Shown: piece by piece, positions 61,248 through 64,000 of the stretch
How positions within the stretch are numbered: the stretch's first letter is position 1
How the letters are laid out: every line of letters starts with the position of its first letter
Assembly (NCBI GenBank): GCA_019614645.1
Contig: JABWDB010000009.1
Span: forward strand, 10,087,501 to 10,151,500
From: Stratiolaelaps scimitus
Taxonomy: Eukaryota; Arthropoda; Arachnida; Mesostigmata; Laelapidae
DNA: 64,000 nucleotides
Direction: 5' to 3'
The notes under the pieces: model-generated
Told to the model about the DNA's origin: nothing
The model's input: only the letters and a program-made list of their open reading frames with translations
Databases searched by the model: none
Program-made: the position numbers and the translations under genes

Positions 61248-64000
61248 CGAAAATGGCGCTGTGAATGCTTATTCGCTACGAAGATAACATTTGTTACGAT
61301 CTTCGTTCTCGGCAGCGTTGTCTTCCTTGTCTCTAGCCACAGATCGATACTTGCTCCCGTATTGATCTGTGGCAAGATAGGATACCGAGAGGGCATGAGT
61401 GAATCGAAAAGGAGACAGTGAGAAATTGTGAAGAGTTGGGGACACCTCGAATCCATCCGGCTGAAATCGCTCCACTAGCAATCAATCCTAACCTCAGGGG
61501 TTCCTCTGCGCGCGCTCTCCCTCCCCGACTACTGAGCAGGAAAGTATACCACATATTGTTGTGTTGACAGACCACGCGGCATAACACGGTTCTGTGCCTG
61601 GCGTGTTGTTGTTATTGATAGGGCCGCTGTTGGCATAGAGGGTTGGTATGACCGCATAATGAACAATACACATCATGTTTGAGTGGAAAGATCTCTTTGT
61701 GCTGATCGAATTGACAACATTGACGACTAGTTAGTCGATCATATGGCATGCGCGGATGGCGTGCGGTTGGATTCTTTAGCAGGGGGACGTATTTATATAT
61801 ATATATATATATAGCTACAGAGGTCAGGTATTTGTATTATACTTCTCTGATTGACTTGATGACCCTGTCTTGCGGCGGTGACAAGATATGCTTAATGAAT
61901 TGTGCGTCTTCTTTTCCAGGGATTTTGTCACTGTTACATATGCTTTCATGGTATAACTACCCATTTTTGTCTTCCTCGGCTAGCCTGTTTGCAAGGAACA
62001 CCGTGCGAAACGTATACTTTACTTAGCCGACCTTAGCTAAGATACATTTGCGAGATATAGTGAGGCATCAGGGCTGAAATCCCATCAATCAGAAAACTTT
62101 AACAAGTAAAATTAGCAAGTAAAACTAAGATTGTCACTGTATCTTCTATAGAGAAGAATAGTTCATTTGAGGATTGACGACTGTGCTGACGATTATCCGG
62201 TGTCGATCCAGGTCGTGTTCATCCGGCATCTACGTTCGCCGCGTCGATTATCACTCCGTCAAACTGCCCATTATATATATTAGCTATTCCTGACCTGTGC
62301 GAGTGCCCATATATGTACCACTGATACAGACAGCCATCAGTGATGCGGCGTAATATTTGGAACAATATAAAAATGTAACGGCCACATTGGAAAGATCACG
62401 AGAAAACTTATTTCTACTTATCACTGCTAATCTGACATTACGTATTTCGTACAATCCCATTTAAAGGATTGTACTTCGATTCCGAGGTGGCATCTATTCA
62501 ACGAACCTAAAAATGACCACGTTAAACTCGTTTCAATCAATTAGTGCTATTCTCGCATTAGTTGGCTTATACAATTTTACGGATATAGTTCACACCACCG
62601 CGCAAAGAAGGAGACCGAATTCGACAAGAGACCAAATAATCATTATGGCACTAGGTTTGCTGCCAATAATGGTCGTCCACACGTAACTCAAAGATTAATG
62701 CTATATTTAGTGGCACCGAGGCCGAGCTGACAAAATGGTCAACTCATAGTACAGCCAGTTAACTCTTTGACATTCTGAATCATCCTGCTAGCGAAAAATA
62801 AGTGGAGATGTATAGACTGCTTGCGTATCAATAGTTCAATTCCCCGCTCCAATATCATTCCTCGATATATTCGATAGCTTTACATCGTATTACTACTCAT
62901 AAATGTACCCGACCTCATGTCACATTTTGATACCAATTGTCACCGGTCTTCGCAGATCCCCAAAATGATGAAGAAGAAGGTCATAAACATAATTTAATCC
63001 AGTCATACGCAGGTAACAACTCCGGTATTGTAACCTAGCAGATCCTGCCAGATTAGCACGCAGCATAGTGTACGCAGCGAACCAACAAAGATGTAGCCTA
63101 TTCATTCAATTAGGTGATGCCTATGCGCTCATTGTCAGCATTGTTCAGTTTAGTCACGACGGTCACAGCCGTTCAACCATAGCTAAAGGGTCCTGGACGA
63201 GACGAAATTCTCAGGAACAAGAGGGCTTGCCCGTCACACGCTGCCTGCGGAATGGCGGGCACGAAAATTGAGCCGATGTGTTCAGCTCACCAAAAACGAA
63301 AGATCGCAAGAAACAGAAGAAGAGAGAGAGAGAGAGAGCAATCTCCTCTTTCTAGTGCGGTATCAGTGCAAATTTTCGCAGGAAAATGCTTGCCATCGCG
63401 TTGGCAGTTCGACCCTCGTCTGGTCGATAGTTGAAAATTACTGGAAGATTGGGATTGCCGCACGAGTCGGGCCGATTGTGAGGTGTCGTGCGTGACTGAT
63501 TATGATAGCAGGAACGTATTTGGCGTCGATGCGACGTCGATCGTCACGCATAGATTTTTGCGTCATTGAAGAGAGAATGAATTCTCGATCCCGTCGGAAG
63601 ACGACGCTGGGAAGGAACTCTGTCTCGTGGAACCAGCAGTAGGTGACGCCGATGGCGTACACATTCTACCGGATTGGCAATGAAGCACACAGCATAGAGA
63701 GCCTAACGGATGCACTTAGAAGATTGCCGGTGCGCGCCTCAAAACTACCCCGAAGTTACGAGCAGTTAGTGCTCGTGTTTTGTCCCGCTATTTTGCAGCA
63801 GGTTTGACGTCATGCGTGCCTAAGACAGCATTTGTGCTGAAATATTGCATTTTCAGTACGCGTGGACCTAGAACAGAGATATGTAGCGCTATACTGGAGC
63901 TAGGATGAGGTAAGCCCAGATACCTCTGGCATGACCGACGGCCCGGGAAAGGCGAAAACAAGCGATGAACAATCCAACTGCTGGCCAACATTACAATTGC

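Larger units (their letters stand above)
54367..64000. other. Stretch without a secure gene; upstream of receptor exons
   Basis: I searched the minus strand for further LDL-A signatures (DC..SDE) and a signal peptide and found none, so the first exon or exons of the receptor probably lie beyond the right edge. The stretch holds a SINE copy (57988-58143), the repeat at 54494-54545, TA, GA and ATT arrays, and an exon-like minus-strand ORF near 63438-63664. Other ORFs (59573-59932, 60138-60590, 60865-61170) match nothing known. Confidence 0.5.

Overview
This is animal nuclear DNA, most likely from an arthropod and probably a mite or tick. The recognisable genes have GT-AG introns, and they include an animal-type SKP1, EMC6, the first exon of RIC1 and a lipoprotein receptor of the LDLR/VLDLR/lipophorin-receptor type. 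Intergenic DNA is AT-rich and full of (TA)n arrays. The Acari assignment is inferred from how the conserved proteins read and was not tested.

Layout. 1-5096: no gene seen, probably the first intron of RIC1. 5097-5225 (-): first coding exon of RIC1. 7793-8987 (+): complete two-exon EMC6, head-to-head with RIC1. 11623-30166 (+): the most unusual part, four dispersed single-exon paralogues (11623-12903, 15544-17265, 24108-25295, 28847-30166). They share a C-terminal domain of about 155-165 residues with an LGG helical motif and a long-loop C-x2-C-x(24-25)-H-x4-H finger. I recognise no named family for it. Between the second and third members lies a strongly diverged but intact SKP1 paralogue (19334-20514, -) that keeps SKP1's exon structure. 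Between the third and fourth members is a dead non-LTR retrotransposon carrying a nested tRNA-derived SINE with a 15-bp target-site duplication. A second SINE copy sits at 57988-58143.

32682-33946 (-): canonical SKP1, three coding exons, 162 aa. 33947-45073: long gene-poor stretch rich in microsatellites. 45074-54366 (-): nine exons of an LDLR-type receptor with six LDL-A repeats, two EGF modules, a six-bladed YWTD propeller, a third EGF module, a membrane helix and an FDNPVY internalisation motif. Its signal peptide lies upstream, probably beyond the right edge. 54367-64000: no secure gene.

How the genes relate. SKP1 is the adaptor of SCF ubiquitin ligases, EMC6 is part of the ER membrane insertase, RIC1 is half of the RAB6 exchange factor and the receptor takes up lipoproteins. 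These are unrelated housekeeping roles. The zinc-finger-like paralogues interleaved with a diverged SKP1 look like a lineage-specific, fast-evolving cluster and are the main candidate for something undescribed.
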